DNA of 42,631 bases from Pseudoalteromonas sp. P1-9 (GCF_001399975.1 NZ_LKBD01000037.1:1-42631); one strand, 5' to 3'. Counted from the first letter of the stretch, positions 32,367-42,374 are shown. Translations and numbers: made by a program. Notes: generated by a model from the letters alone, not told the origin.

Positions 32367-33875
32367 ATGAGTAAAAAAGTACTAAGCGATGGTCCTGATT
32401 GGACATTCGATTTACTCGGAGAATACCAAACCGAGATTGCTAGGGTTGCTGAGTTTTATCGCCTCGATACTTACCCTAATCAGATTGAAGTAATAACTGC
32501 AGAACAAATGATGGATGCCTACTCTAGTGTTGGCATGCCAATTGGCTACAGCCACTGGTCTTTTGGTAAAAAATTCATTCAAACAGAGCAAAATTATAAA
32601 CGTGGTGCAATGGGGCTTGCCTACGAAATTGTAATCAATTCAGATCCGTGCATTGCATACCTGATGGAAGAAAACACCATGCCAATGCAAGCGCTTGTTA
32701 TGGCACATGCCTGCTATGGGCACAATTCATTTTTTAAAGGTAATTACCTATTTAAAACTTGGACCGATGCAAGCTCTATAATTGATTATTTACTGTTTGC
32801 TAAAAATTACATCGCCGAATGTGAACAAAAGTACGGCGTAGAAGAAGTCGAAAAACTACTCGACTCGTGCCATGCATTAATGAATTATGGTGTAGACCGC
32901 TACAAACGACCTCAACAAATATCCCTTTTTGAAGAACAAAAAAGGCAGAAAGAACGCGAGGATTACTTACAATCTCAAGTTAATGAATTGTGGAAAACTA
33001 TTCCCTCACAACAAAGCGAAGCTGAAACACAAGCTGCACGCTTTCCGAGTGAACCACAAGAGAACATTCTTTATTTTATTGAAAAACGAGCACCATTACT
33101 CGAAATTTGGCAACGTGAAATAATCCGTATTGTGCGCAAAATCTCGCAATATTTTTACCCACAAAAGCAAACTCAAGTAATGAATGAAGGCTGGGCAACA
33201 TTTTGGCACTATACCTTGCTGAATCACTTGTACGATGAAGGTAAGTTAAGTGATGCCTTTATGTTAGAAGTGCTGCAATCCCATACCAATGTTGTGTATC
33301 AGCCGCCTTATAACTCGCCCTACTATTCAGGCATTAACCCCTATGCGCTCGGTTTTAATATGATGGTGGATATTCGTCGTATATGTGAAAACCCAACAGA
33401 TGAAGACAAACGGTGGTTTCCTGAAATCGCTGGCAGTAACTGGCTCGATACTCTGCATTTTGCGATGGAAAACTTCAAAGATGAAAGCTTTATCAGTCAG
33501 TTTTTATCACCTAAGTTAATGCGCGATTTTAAGTTTTTCTCTATCTTAGATAACGAGAAAGAAAGCCACTTAGAAGTCAGTGCAATTCACAATGAATCCG
33601 GCTACCACGCCATTCGGCAGGCACTATCTGAACAATATAACCTAAGTAATTTAGAACCCAACATTCAGGTGTTCAATGTTAATGTAAGAGGCGACCGTGC
33701 GCTTACACTGCGTTATACGCCACATAACGATATACCGCTTGCGAACACAAAAGACCAAGTGATTAAACATTTATATCGTTTATGGGGGTTTGACGTGATT
33801 TTAGAGCAAGAAGATGCAAACGGTGAAATAACAGAAATAGCCCGTTGTCCGCTCTCGACTGCGGATAGTATGTAA
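32367..33875 (+). CDS. SpoVR family protein (YcgB-like)
   Basis: The 502-residue cytosolic protein has the SpoVR signature throughout: WTFDLLGEYQTEIARVAEFYRLDTYPNQIEVITAEQMMDAYSSVGMP, YEIVINSDPCIAYLMEENTM, AHACYGHNSFFKGNY, MNEGWATFWHYTLLNHLYDEG and NPYALGFNMMVDIRR. The histidine/glutamate-rich HACYGHN and NEGWATFWHY blocks resemble a metalloenzyme site. That is my reading; no activity is established. In Bacillus SpoVR affects spore cortex formation, but this organism type does not sporulate, and YcgB is a stationary-phase protein in E. coli. Sixteen bases separate it from yeaH, and AAGGA precedes the ATG, so it is the last gene of the prkA operon. Confidence 0.93.
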   Translation: MSKKVLSDGPDWTFDLLGEYQTEIARVAEFYRLDTYPNQIEVITAEQMMDAYSSVGMPIGYSHWSFGKKFIQTEQNYKRGAMGLAYEIVINSDPCIAYLMEENTMPMQALVMAHACYGHNSFFKGNYLFKTWTDASSIIDYLLFAKNYIAECEQKYGVEEVEKLLDSCHALMNYGVDRYKRPQQISLFEEQKRQKEREDYLQSQVNELWKTIPSQQSEAETQAARFPSEPQENILYFIEKRAPLLEIWQREIIRIVRKISQYFYPQKQTQVMNEGWATFWHYTLLNHLYDEGKLSDAFMLEVLQSHTNVVYQPPYNSPYYSGINPYALGFNMMVDIRRICENPTDEDKRWFPEIAGSNWLDTLHFAMENFKDESFISQFLSPKLMRDFKFFSILDNEKESHLEVSAIHNESGYHAIRQALSEQYNLSNLEPNIQVFNVNVRGDRALTLRYTPHNDIPLANTKDQVIKHLYRLWGFDVILEQEDANGEITEIARCPLSTADSM

Positions 33876-33957
33876 AAGCGACTATGTAAACAAGTAACCC
33901 ATCGGCGCGACCTACATTAGTCAAAATCAAACCAAGTTAGGTTACATCTCAATAAAT

Positions 33958-33986
33958 TAAAATAGGCTTTTAACAAGCCTTTTTAT
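33958..33986 (+). terminator. Terminator of the prkA-yeaH-spoVR operon
   Basis: AGGCTT pairs with AAGCCT around TTAAC, preceded by an A-rich stretch and followed by TTTTTATTT. It lies about 85 bases after the spoVR stop codon. The rest of the 266-base gap to the next gene is AT-rich without other recognisable features. Confidence 0.75.
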
Positions 33987-34141
33987 TTGCTTATAATGAT
34001 TCCATTTCCGTAATCGATATAGATAAACACACCAAAAAGCAAAGCGAAAAATTCGACCCTGAGCTATCTAATTTTCAACACTCTTAATAATGCATTTTCT
34101 GCGTTTACATACTCACGCAGTTATAAAATTTATATCATACG

Positions 34142-37100
34142 CTATAAGTACTTAGTTAAATCAATCTCATCAATTTGTTCTTTTGGCATGTACTTTTGTG
34201 CATATTGTTTATACACGCCAGAGCGTAAAAATAGCTTAAACACTTCAATATCAACATGCTGATCGAGTGACATTTTATGTAAAATATCAATCGCCACACT
34301 AAGGGATTTCGCCTTTTTATACGGTCTATCGGATGCGGTAAGTGCTTCAAATATATCGGCAAGTACCAAAATACGCTCCGGAACTGATAAATCATCCCCT
34401 TTCAATTTTCTTGGATACCCCGTTCCTTTGAGTGTTTCATGGTGAGTTGAGGCATAACGTGGCACATTCGATAATTCACATGGGAATGGCAACGAATCAA
34501 GCATTTTAATTGTGCCGATAATATGCTCGTTAATAATAAAACGATCTTCCGCGGTCAGTGTGCCACGGCCAATTTTAAGGTTATACAACTCGCCTAAATT
34601 CGCTTTATACTCAGGCACTTCAATATTGATACCTAAATGAGGCGCATACTCAACAGCCTGCTCACGTTTGATGATGTGACCTTCTTTATCAGCTAATAAC
34701 TGCTCGGTAATCGGCAATACATCATCAGGTTGCTCATTCTTTAACTCTTCAAGCGGTGATAATCCTTTTTTATCACTGAAATGGCGCAGCCATGTACGTT
34801 TTGCTATTTCTTCTAAGCGCGTTATTTTGTCTTCTTCCATAAATTCGCCACCTTGGTTAATTTTGGCAACAAATTCATATTCTTCGTGAAGTGCTTGCTG
34901 AGTAGCATTTAGCTCAAGTTGTAATTCGCTTTCGCGCTCTGGCTGTTGCTGCAACTGCTTATAAAAACTAATTTCTGCATCGCGTAATAAAACTTCAAAA
35001 CGCATTCTTATCTCATGAATACGATTATAAATACACTCTAACTTAGTACCTTTATCAACAATGTGCTCTGGCGTAATTATTTTGCCGCAATCATGTAACC
35101 ATGCAGCTAGTTTGAACTCTCGTTTTTTATCATCGGTATCTAGTTTAAACGCTTTAAAATGAGGTTCATCGCAGTCACTCGCGTGACTCACGAGCATAAG
35201 CCCTAGTTCTGGTACACGGTTGCAGTGACCGGCGGTGTAAGGTGATTTATCATCGATTGCTTGCGCGATTAATTTTACAAAGGAATCGAGCAATTCAGCT
35301 TGTTTTGCCTCGTGTTCTTGAATTGACTCGGCCATTTGGTTGAGTGAATCAAACACATCATCAATTTCTTTAATAAAGCTATGTTCAACGTCAATTGCGT
35401 TGTATTTCCGTTGTTTTATTTTTGTATTCTCAGCACTTAAGCGGCGCATTGCAGCAACAATTGGGCTCGCAACAAAATAGGTTAATGGCATTAACAAACA
35501 CAAAATAATGGTTGTCACAATTATTGATTTAGTGACATAGCTTAGCCCTTCTGAATACGCGAGCTTACTGGGGATCAGCAAGGCTAAGTAATTTTGTTCT
35601 TCTGTACCAAGCGTTGTAGGTGCGATAAAAAGTAAATAGTCGGTATTTTCAATTTCGATAACTTGTAAGCGATTGTGGTTAGCATTGTCTTTTGACAGAG
35701 TAATTAATTGCTTATAAGGCACAACTGTTGAGGCATCCACGGCCTGAGCGCTTCGATCAAACGTTAGCCACTGCTCAGATAAATAAGCAAGTTCCTGTTG
35801 CGTTACATTTTCAAGTGCAAAGTTTAACAGTTCAATAATTTTGTTGTCTTTTGCTACCATACGAAGGTGTGTATCAAAACTTAATAAGCTCGCATCAATA
35901 TTTGTATGAAATTGCAGCCCGTCAATAAAAAACATCTTCGCCGTATAGGCTAGTATCAACTGACTATCAATTGCGGCATCTACCGTGCCATTTTTAACTG
36001 CTAACAGTGCCGTTTGTAAGTCGGCGACTTCAACAATGGTGATTTCAGGGTAACTGTGCTTTATTGCTGCAACCAGTGACCAGCCTTCAGGAATGGCTAA
36101 TCGCTTATTATTAAGATCAGAAAGAGATGAAATCGTATTATTTTCGGGTAAGGTTGCGAGTGTCAGTGGTAAATTAAGCAAAGGCTTAGAATATACGCCC
36201 CACTGTTTATTGCTCAATGTTTGATGTACTGGCTGCAACACATCAATTTTGCCATTTTGATACAAAGAAACTAACTCAGACCACATGTAACCATTGATAA
36301 AATTAATCTCTAGGTTAAGTTTTTGTCCGAGTAAGGAGATTAATGTTGGTGTATACCCTTTAGGCATACCTGAAATGGAAAAGTCGACCGGCGCCCAATT
36401 TATTTCATTACTTACACTAAGAGAGCCAACTTCCTTTACTAATGCTTGCTGCTCACTAGAAAGCGTTAACGGCTCAACATTAAGTACTGCGTTATCTTTG
36501 CCATTTAAATTACTGAGTAGTAACTCACCTTGACTATCATAAATATACGCTTCAATACTGTCTGGGTTGCGATTATGCTCAAAGCTGCCATTAAGCTGCT
36601 TAGCGATTGTTTGCAATGTTAAGTCAACGGCCACAACATGGTTGGTGCCATGAACAATCTTCGAATAAGTTTGGCCAGAAGCCTGTAAATGATTAAATAG
36701 ATAAGGTGGGGATTTTACAACACGTTTTGTATTGGCGTTAATAAACCAGTGCCTGCTACTTGCATCATAATCACTCTCTTCAACTTTACTGTGTCTTACC
36801 TGCAATTTATCGTTAAGGTACTCAGTTTTTCTAACTCTTTGCTCATCATCGGTATAAATATGTATTTTAACAAAACGGTCTTCCATTGCGGCATTAAGCT
36901 GTTTCCGGACTTTTTGGTTGGTCTCAAGATTAATCAACTCATAAAAATCGCCATTATCAAATCCATAGTAAATGGCATAAAAATCATTATGATCAATTAG
37001 CAGCTCAGTGAGAATCTGGTCTGCTTCTCCAACAAGCGTATGACCTTCAATTAAAGATGAATATTTAGCGAGTAATGATGTAGTGTTCTTCGCCGTATCA

Positions 37101-37288
37101 TCCATTTTTGATACAGATAATTCAACTTGCTTGGCAACTTGTTCAGCAAACTGCTGACTGGTGCTTACCGTAATTTGTTTAGAAAAGTAGTATTGTAAGC
37201 CAATAGCAACGCATGCAGTAATTACAGCGATTAACAAACAAATAAACGCGAGCGTTACGCGAAAAGTAATTCTAGTACTTGAAAACAT
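34142..37288 (-). CDS. Large membrane sensor with HD-GYP c-di-GMP phosphodiesterase domain
   Basis: The 1048-residue protein has a membrane helix at about 10-33, a periplasmic double-Cache-like region (~40-290), and a second periplasmic region (~295-510) that reads like a family-3 solute-binding protein (INWAPVDFSISGMPKGYTPTLISLLGQKL; IDVLQPVHQTLSNKQWGVYSKPLL). A second helix (~587-608), a HAMP-like linker and an HD-GYP domain follow. Catalytic motifs are present: HD at 732-733 (LHDCGKI), HHE at 949-951 and GTGYP at 955-959. HD-GYP enzymes hydrolyse cyclic di-GMP. About 160 extra residues (747-905, charged and coiled-coil-like) interrupt the domain between HDxGK and the next helix (LTAEDRFIINEH). 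An AGGGACG ribosome site precedes the ATG. It stands alone on the minus strand. The ligand is unknown. Confidence 0.85.
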   Translation of the reverse strand: MFSSTRITFRVTLAFICLLIAVITACVAIGLQYYFSKQITVSTSQQFAEQVAKQVELSVSKMDDTAKNTTSLLAKYSSLIEGHTLVGEADQILTELLIDHNDFYAIYYGFDNGDFYELINLETNQKVRKQLNAAMEDRFVKIHIYTDDEQRVRKTEYLNDKLQVRHSKVEESDYDASSRHWFINANTKRVVKSPPYLFNHLQASGQTYSKIVHGTNHVVAVDLTLQTIAKQLNGSFEHNRNPDSIEAYIYDSQGELLLSNLNGKDNAVLNVEPLTLSSEQQALVKEVGSLSVSNEINWAPVDFSISGMPKGYTPTLISLLGQKLNLEINFINGYMWSELVSLYQNGKIDVLQPVHQTLSNKQWGVYSKPLLNLPLTLATLPENNTISSLSDLNNKRLAIPEGWSLVAAIKHSYPEITIVEVADLQTALLAVKNGTVDAAIDSQLILAYTAKMFFIDGLQFHTNIDASLLSFDTHLRMVAKDNKIIELLNFALENVTQQELAYLSEQWLTFDRSAQAVDASTVVPYKQLITLSKDNANHNRLQVIEIENTDYLLFIAPTTLGTEEQNYLALLIPSKLAYSEGLSYVTKSIIVTTIILCLLMPLTYFVASPIVAAMRRLSAENTKIKQRKYNAIDVEHSFIKEIDDVFDSLNQMAESIQEHEAKQAELLDSFVKLIAQAIDDKSPYTAGHCNRVPELGLMLVSHASDCDEPHFKAFKLDTDDKKREFKLAAWLHDCGKIITPEHIVDKGTKLECIYNRIHEIRMRFEVLLRDAEISFYKQLQQQPERESELQLELNATQQALHEEYEFVAKINQGGEFMEEDKITRLEEIAKRTWLRHFSDKKGLSPLEELKNEQPDDVLPITEQLLADKEGHIIKREQAVEYAPHLGINIEVPEYKANLGELYNLKIGRGTLTAEDRFIINEHIIGTIKMLDSLPFPCELSNVPRYASTHHETLKGTGYPRKLKGDDLSVPERILVLADIFEALTASDRPYKKAKSLSVAIDILHKMSLDQHVDIEVFKLFLRSGVYKQYAQKYMPKEQIDEIDLTKYL

Positions 37289-37372
37289 CGTCCCTGCCTG
37301 TTTTTTTTCTTAGAGTTTAGTTCTATTTTTGAACAAGCGCCAAATACTTATTGTTTGTTTTATATAAATTTT

Positions 37373-39106
37373 TTATCTTAACTCATGTGCTTTTCTAAAT
37401 TGTCCTTGGTAGTCAAAAATTCGCTCTATCACTTTATTTTTACCTTTGTCTCGTTTTGCAACCACAAAGTCCGGCACCTTAAGTAATGATTGATGCGTAA
37501 CGACTGAGTTAGGGTTAGAAAAATCAATTTTACTGGTAACACCCACACGCAAAAACTGCCGTCTAAAATAAAATGACGCTTTGTCTGACGATAAGCTAAA
37601 GTATTCGCTCACGTCTGCACCATCTTCATCATGATAAGTCACTTTCAGTCGCTGATTATCTGCTTCTAACTGCATGCCACTGACACGCAATACCAACGCA
37701 TTTTTTAAATTAAGCGCATCGCGTAACTTATCATCAGGATCAACAATAGGTTGATGGCACTGATGACACTGCCTCGCGGCAATATCATTTTGTGCGCCAC
37801 ACTGCTCACATTCTTTATAGCGAAAGCGAAAATCACACTGCTCACTATGCCCCTCGTCTTCTAAGATCCCCTGACAACGACGACCAAAATGCTCTATGAC
37901 TTTGCCATCACTATCGGTTTTACCCCAAAAGGTGTTAGCAAAACCACAACCGGGACACAGCACCTGCACGGGTTCACTGTCGCTATTAGGTTTAACGCTG
38001 CCTACCTCGGGGTGAAATAAATCAAAGCCATTAGCTGCATAATCAATGACCAAACATTCAGTTTTACCTTCAGCAAGACGTAAACCCCGCCCCACAATTT
38101 GTTGATACAAACTAACCGATTCGGTTGGCCTTAAAATAGCGATAAAATCCACATGCGGTGCATCAAAGCCTGTAGTGAGCACGGATACATTCACCAAATA
38201 TTTAATGTCTTTTGCTTTAAATCGACGAATAATTGCATCGCGTTCAGCGTTATGGGTATCGCCAATCACCAGCGCACTTTGCGCTTTTGGTAAATATTCA
38301 ATGATCTCTTGTGCGTGTTGAATGGTTGAAGCAAAGATCATCACCCCCTGACATGCATAAGATAGCTCAAGCACCTGATTAATAATCGCTTTTGTTGCGC
38401 GCTGATTTTCTTTAAGCAGTTGGTTGAGGTCACGTTCGCTAAAACGGCCAAACGCATCTTTACTGAGAGAATTAAAGTCATACTGCGTAATTGCGGCGTT
38501 GATTAATTTTGGCGGCGTAAGGTATTGATGCTTAATCATATACCTTAATGGCAGTTCATAAATGCAATGTTCAAACGGGGCATTTTCATCTCCCCTGACA
38601 AAGCCGTGGTGATGAAAGCGGTAAATAAATCCCATGCCTAATCGATAAGGTGTAGCAGTTAGCCCCAATACCTTTAAATTAGAATTATTCGATTTAATAT
38701 GTGAAATTAACTTTTGATATTGTGAATTATCATCGCCAGAGACGCGGTGACATTCATCGATAATCACCAATGAATACTCGTCATTTAGTGCATCAAGGTT
38801 TTGCCCAAGTGACTGAACGCTAGCAAAGGTAACCTGATGGGCAAGCGACTTTTGCTTAAGCCCCGCAGAATAAATGCTCGATTTTAAGCCAAAACTTTCA
38901 TATTTTTCATGGTTTTGCTCCACAAGCTCTTTAACATGTGTCACCACCAGTATTTTTTTACGTGCAAGACGTGCGAGTTCGGCAATTACTAAACTTTTCC
39001 CAGACCCTGTGGGTAATACAATAACCGCTGAGCAATTGCTTTTGCGAAAATGAGTTAAGGTTTTTTCAACCGCTTCGTGCTGATAAGGTCTTAGTTGATA
39101 CGCCAC
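37373..39106 (-). CDS. radD: RadD, superfamily 2 DNA repair helicase-like ATPase
   Basis: RadD (YejH) contributes to recombinational DNA repair in E. coli and interacts with single-strand-binding protein. The 577-residue protein has superfamily 2 helicase motifs: Walker A PTGSGKS at 32-38, DECH at 117-120, GLTATPYRLG, and motif VI in QIVGRGLRLAEGK. The segment IYELPLRYMIKHQYLTPPKLI closely matches E. coli RadD. The C-terminal part has cysteine clusters (CPGCGF; CQG...CDF; CEQCGA; CHQC) that probably bind zinc. It is on the minus strand, upstream of the HD-GYP gene by 84 bases, but functional linkage is unlikely. No LexA box was seen upstream. Confidence 0.92.
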   Translation of the reverse strand: MAYQLRPYQHEAVEKTLTHFRKSNCSAVIVLPTGSGKSLVIAELARLARKKILVVTHVKELVEQNHEKYESFGLKSSIYSAGLKQKSLAHQVTFASVQSLGQNLDALNDEYSLVIIDECHRVSGDDNSQYQKLISHIKSNNSNLKVLGLTATPYRLGMGFIYRFHHHGFVRGDENAPFEHCIYELPLRYMIKHQYLTPPKLINAAITQYDFNSLSKDAFGRFSERDLNQLLKENQRATKAIINQVLELSYACQGVMIFASTIQHAQEIIEYLPKAQSALVIGDTHNAERDAIIRRFKAKDIKYLVNVSVLTTGFDAPHVDFIAILRPTESVSLYQQIVGRGLRLAEGKTECLVIDYAANGFDLFHPEVGSVKPNSDSEPVQVLCPGCGFANTFWGKTDSDGKVIEHFGRRCQGILEDEGHSEQCDFRFRYKECEQCGAQNDIAARQCHQCHQPIVDPDDKLRDALNLKNALVLRVSGMQLEADNQRLKVTYHDEDGADVSEYFSLSSDKASFYFRRQFLRVGVTSKIDFSNPNSVVTHQSLLKVPDFVVAKRDKGKNKVIERIFDYQGQFRKAHELR

Positions 39107-39311
39107 GTGATACTTGCTTTGATTATCGAGTTAATCTAATTATGCCATTAGGTTTTGCAATCATAAAACCGGCATTTCATCCGCCACTTTTAAAAAGTAC
39201 AATAATGGTTTCTTTTATTAGGTTGCAGTGTTACTATAGCGCGCCTTTTTTAGGTGAGAGCTTTGGTCGCGAAGCTTTCAACATACTTTAATTAAAATAT
39301 TGGAGACATTC

Positions 39312-39926
39312 ATGTCTAACGAATTATACACATTAGATGCAGAAGTACGTTCTGACTTAGGTACTGGTGCGAGCCGCCGCCTACGCCGTGCTGACAAAGT
39401 TCCTGCTGTTCTTTACGGTGCAGAAAAAGAAGCTGTATCTCTAACTCTTGCTCACAACAAAGTGATCAAAGCGCAAGAAGATGAAGGTTTCTACAGCCAC
39501 ATCCTTACTTTAAACATTGGCGGTGAAAAAGTTGAAGCTATCCTTAAAGATATCCAACGTCACCCGTTCAAGCCTAAAGTAATGCACTTAGATTTCCAAC
39601 GCGTTGACGCTAACCACAAGATCCACACTAAGGTTCCTGTACACTTCCTTAACGAAGAAGCTGCAACTAAAGGCGGTAACACTGTTGCTCACCTTGTAAC
39701 TGAAATCGAAATCACATGTCTTCCAGCACAACTTCCTGAGTTCATCGAAGTTGACGTTGCTGCGTTAGAAGTTGGTGCAACTGTACACCTTTCTGATATC
39801 GCTCTTCCAGCTGGCGTTGTTTCAGTTGAGCTTGCTAAAGGTGCAGATCACGACCAAGCTGTTGTGACTTTAAACGCTCCTAAAGGCGCTGCTTCTGAAG
39901 AAGCTTCAGAAGACGCTGCAGAATAA
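39312..39926 (+). CDS. rplY: 50S ribosomal protein L25, long (CTC) form
   Basis: L25 binds 5S rRNA in the large ribosomal subunit. The 204-residue protein is the long form: an L25 domain (1-95; [35 protein letters not shown]) plus a C-terminal TL5/CTC beta domain (~100-195) and an acidic Ala/Glu tail. E. coli has only the short form. The ATG at 39312 is chosen: the upstream in-frame TTG at 39300 overlaps the ribosome site TTGGAG and would leave no initiation signal. Codon use is strongly biased, as expected for a ribosomal gene. It is followed closely by pth and ychF on the same strand. A TACTAT -10 candidate lies near 39232 with a weak -35. Confidence 0.95.
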   Translation: MSNELYTLDAEVRSDLGTGASRRLRRADKVPAVLYGAEKEAVSLTLAHNKVIKAQEDEGFYSHILTLNIGGEKVEAILKDIQRHPFKPKVMHLDFQRVDANHKIHTKVPVHFLNEEAATKGGNTVAHLVTEIEITCLPAQLPEFIEVDVAALEVGATVHLSDIALPAGVVSVELAKGADHDQAVVTLNAPKGAASEEASEDAAE

Positions 39927-39945
39927 TTATTAAGGTGTTAGCACC

Positions 39946-40536
39946 TTGAATAATATTCAAATGCTTGTGGGCCTGGCTAATCCAGGCCCCGAATACGCAA
40001 AAACCCGTCATAATGCTGGTGCATGGTTCATCGAAGAACTGGCCAAACGTTACAACTGCATTCTCAAACACGATTCTAAACATCACGGCCTAGTTGGCAA
40101 AGTGATTATCCAAAATCAAGAATTCAAATTATTGATACCAACTACTTTTATGAACTTAAGTGGTAAAGCGGTCAGTAGTTTAGCCAATTTTTACAAAATT
40201 CCTGTTGAAAATATTTTAGTCGCACACGATGAAATGGACCTTGAGCCTGGTATTGCCAAAATTAAAAAAGGCGGTGGACACGGCGGCCATAACGGACTAA
40301 AAGACATCATTAGTAAAATGGCAAACCAAAAAGAATTTATGCGTTTGCGAATTGGTATTGGTCATCCTGGTCATAAAGACAAAGTCACTGGCTGGGTACT
40401 AGGCAAAGCACCTGCCGCAGATCAAGCTTTAATTGATGATGTGGTGGATGAAGCTGTTCGCTGCATGGAAATACTAGCAAAAGACGGTGTGTTAAAAGCA
40501 CAAAACAGATTACATACATTTAAACCAGTCGCTTAA
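39946..40536 (+). CDS. pth: Peptidyl-tRNA hydrolase
   Basis: Pth releases tRNA from prematurely dropped peptidyl-tRNA and is essential in many bacteria. The 196-residue protein carries N12 (LANPG), catalytic H22 (TRHNAGAWF), the HDEMDLEPG block with the catalytic aspartate, and [15 protein letters not shown] chose the TTG at 39946: it gives the N-terminus [13 protein letters not shown], which matches the E. coli register, and AAGGTG lies eight bases upstream. Starting at the ATG at 39961 would delete half of the first beta strand. It is 19 bases after rplY and 32 before ychF, consistent with an operon. Confidence 0.94.
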   Translation: MNNIQMLVGLANPGPEYAKTRHNAGAWFIEELAKRYNCILKHDSKHHGLVGKVIIQNQEFKLLIPTTFMNLSGKAVSSLANFYKIPVENILVAHDEMDLEPGIAKIKKGGGHGGHNGLKDIISKMANQKEFMRLRIGIGHPGHKDKVTGWVLGKAPAADQALIDDVVDEAVRCMEILAKDGVLKAQNRLHTFKPVA

Positions 40537-40568
40537 GACTGGTTTAACTTAGTTTAAGGTTTATTATT

Positions 40569-41660
40569 ATGGGTTTTAAATGTGGCATCGTTGGTCTACC
40601 AAATGTAGGTAAATCAACACTATTTAATGCACTTACGCAGGCTGGTATCGAAGCTGCAAACTTTCCATTTTGTACCATCGAACCAAATACAGGTGTGGTA
40701 GCGGTTCCAGATGCACGCCTAGATCAACTAGCTGCTATCGTAAATCCACAAAAAGTACTGGCAACAACAATGGAATTTGTTGATATTGCTGGTCTTGTAA
40801 AAGGTGCGTCAAAAGGTGAAGGTTTAGGTAACCAATTCCTTGCAAATATTCGCGAAACTGACGCAATTGGTCACGTTGTACGTTGTTTTGAAAATGAAAA
40901 CATTGTGCACGTTGCAGGTCAAATTGACCCAGCAGACGATATCGACGTTATCAATACTGAATTAGTACTTGCTGATATGGAAGCGGCTGATCGTGCAGTG
41001 CAACGTAACGCTAAAAAAGCAAAAGGCGGCGACAAAGACGCGAAATTCGAACTCATTGTGCTTGAAAAAGTGAAAGCGCACTTAGATGAAGGCCTTACGC
41101 TTCGTTCATTAGAGCTTGAAAAAGAAGAAAAAGCAGCAATCCAGTACATCAACTTCTTAACTATTAAGCCAACAATGTACATTGCCAACGTAAATGACGA
41201 TGGTTTCGAAAATAACCCATTTTTAGATAAAGTGCGTGAAATTGCAGCACAAGAAAATGCGGTGGTTGTGCCTGTATGTGCTGAAATCGAAGCTGAGCTT
41301 TCAGAATTAGACGACGAAGACAAAAAAGAGTTTATGGATGACTTAGGCTTAGAAGAGCCAGGTTTAAACCGTGTAATTCGCGCGGGCTATGAATTGCTTA
41401 ACTTACAAACCTACTTCACTGCCGGTGTTAAAGAAGTACGTGCATGGACTATTCCTGTCGGTGCAACGGCGCCGCAGGCAGCAGGTAAAATCCACACTGA
41501 CTTTGAACGCGGCTTTATTCGTGCTCAAACCATCGGCTTTGATGACTACATTGAGTTCAAGGGCGAATCAGGCGCTAAAGAAGCAGGTAAAATGCGTCAA
41601 GAAGGTAAAGATTACATTGTTAAAGATGGCGATGTAATGAACTTCTTATTTAACGTATAA
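40569..41660 (+). CDS. ychF: YchF/EngD-family redox-regulated ATPase
   Basis: YchF is an Obg-family P-loop protein that hydrolyses ATP and associates with ribosomes; it affects the oxidative stress response. The 363-residue length is exact for the family. P-loop GLPNVGKST is at 9-17, followed by [17 protein letters not shown], the switch/G3 region [22 protein letters not shown], and a NVND in place of the GTP-specific NKxD, consistent with ATP preference. The C-terminal TGS-like region includes [14 protein letters not shown] and [13 protein letters not shown]. The pth-ychF order is conserved with E. coli. A clear terminator follows. Confidence 0.96.
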   Translation: MGFKCGIVGLPNVGKSTLFNALTQAGIEAANFPFCTIEPNTGVVAVPDARLDQLAAIVNPQKVLATTMEFVDIAGLVKGASKGEGLGNQFLANIRETDAIGHVVRCFENENIVHVAGQIDPADDIDVINTELVLADMEAADRAVQRNAKKAKGGDKDAKFELIVLEKVKAHLDEGLTLRSLELEKEEKAAIQYINFLTIKPTMYIANVNDDGFENNPFLDKVREIAAQENAVVVPVCAEIEAELSELDDEDKKEFMDDLGLEEPGLNRVIRAGYELLNLQTYFTAGVKEVRAWTIPVGATAPQAAGKIHTDFERGFIRAQTIGFDDYIEFKGESGAKEAGKMRQEGKDYIVKDGDVMNFLFNV

Positions 41661-41673
41661 GAAAATAGTGTTT

Positions 41674-41703
41674 AAAAAGGCTCGCGTTTGCGGGCCTTTT
41701 TTC
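41674..41703 (+). terminator. Terminator of rplY-pth-ychF
   Basis: AAAAAGGCTCGC and GCGGGCCTTTTTT form a seven-base-pair GC-rich core (one G-T pair) with a GTTT loop, followed by a T run. It lies 14 bases after the ychF stop. Confidence 0.9.
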
Positions 41704-42320
41704 TTTCTACTGACCCATGCTAGAGCACGCAAGACAGTTTTAATACTAAATTCAAATGTTCACTCATCAACTAAGCGTAAACTAAGCATGCTTATCTGAA
41801 AAAAATCCCAATTTATCCATTTCACAAACCCAGATTAATTTGTTCAACTCAACTTCAGGTGAATATTCAAAATAGTAAAGCACCTTAACCTAAAAACCGG
41901 TTTTTACTGCAATCAAAGGTTTTGTTTAATGTAAGGCTCATTTTCGTGAAACAAAAGTACGCGTCTATTACATGTAAATCTAAAGCGAAAATGTGCGACA
42001 ACAATGTTAGAAATACATTCGTTATCCAGACTTGCATCACTGACAAACTTACGGTTGATGATAATTCCACTTTGATATTTAAATATGCTCAAAAGTTAAT
42101 CTAGCGATATTTCTTAGCGTTACTTTTTTCACTTCTTAACGCAATAAAATACGCAGCATCCGCAAGTAAAAATGAATAAAGGCTTTTAAATATTTAAATT
42201 CCTACAATACCCTTTGTATAATATTTAACTTAAACAACCTTCTGTTTTGCGGTTTTTTGTTCAGTTCGAATAAAAAAAACGCAAACAACTCGGAATATTC
42301 ATTTTTTTGAAAAAAAGGTG
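41704..42320. other. AT-rich intergenic region, no gene seen
   Basis: About 617 bases without a convincing gene. Short reading frames near 41885-42104 on both strands have no ribosome site, family motif or gene-like codon use. The right end (42265-42316) has A and T tracts just upstream of the tRNA promoter and could act as an UP element for RNA polymerase. No RNA gene could be recognised by eye. Confidence 0.5.
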
Positions 42321-42349
42321 TTGACGGATTTGGGGGTAATCAGCATAAT
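42321..42349 (+). promoter_or_regulatory. Strong tRNA operon promoter with GC-rich discriminator
   Basis: TTGACG (42321-42326) and CATAAT (42344-42349) each match five of six consensus positions and are separated by exactly 17 bases. The discriminator ACGCCCCGC follows, a GC-rich stretch typical of stable-RNA promoters under stringent (ppGpp) control. A/T tracts upstream resemble an UP element. The transcript would begin near 42356, about 32 bases before tRNA-Met. Confidence 0.85.
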
Positions 42350-42374
42350 ACGCCCCGCATCAGCGATGATGACA

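Noticed and set aside
39300..39311. TTG start for rplY, four codons upstream
   Set aside because: The TTG is part of the ribosome-binding stretch TTGGAG that serves the ATG at 39312.
41885..42104. Two short reading frames of about 60 codons in the tRNA-upstream gap
   Set aside because: They overlap on opposite strands, lack ribosome sites and motifs, and look like chance frames in AT-rich DNA.
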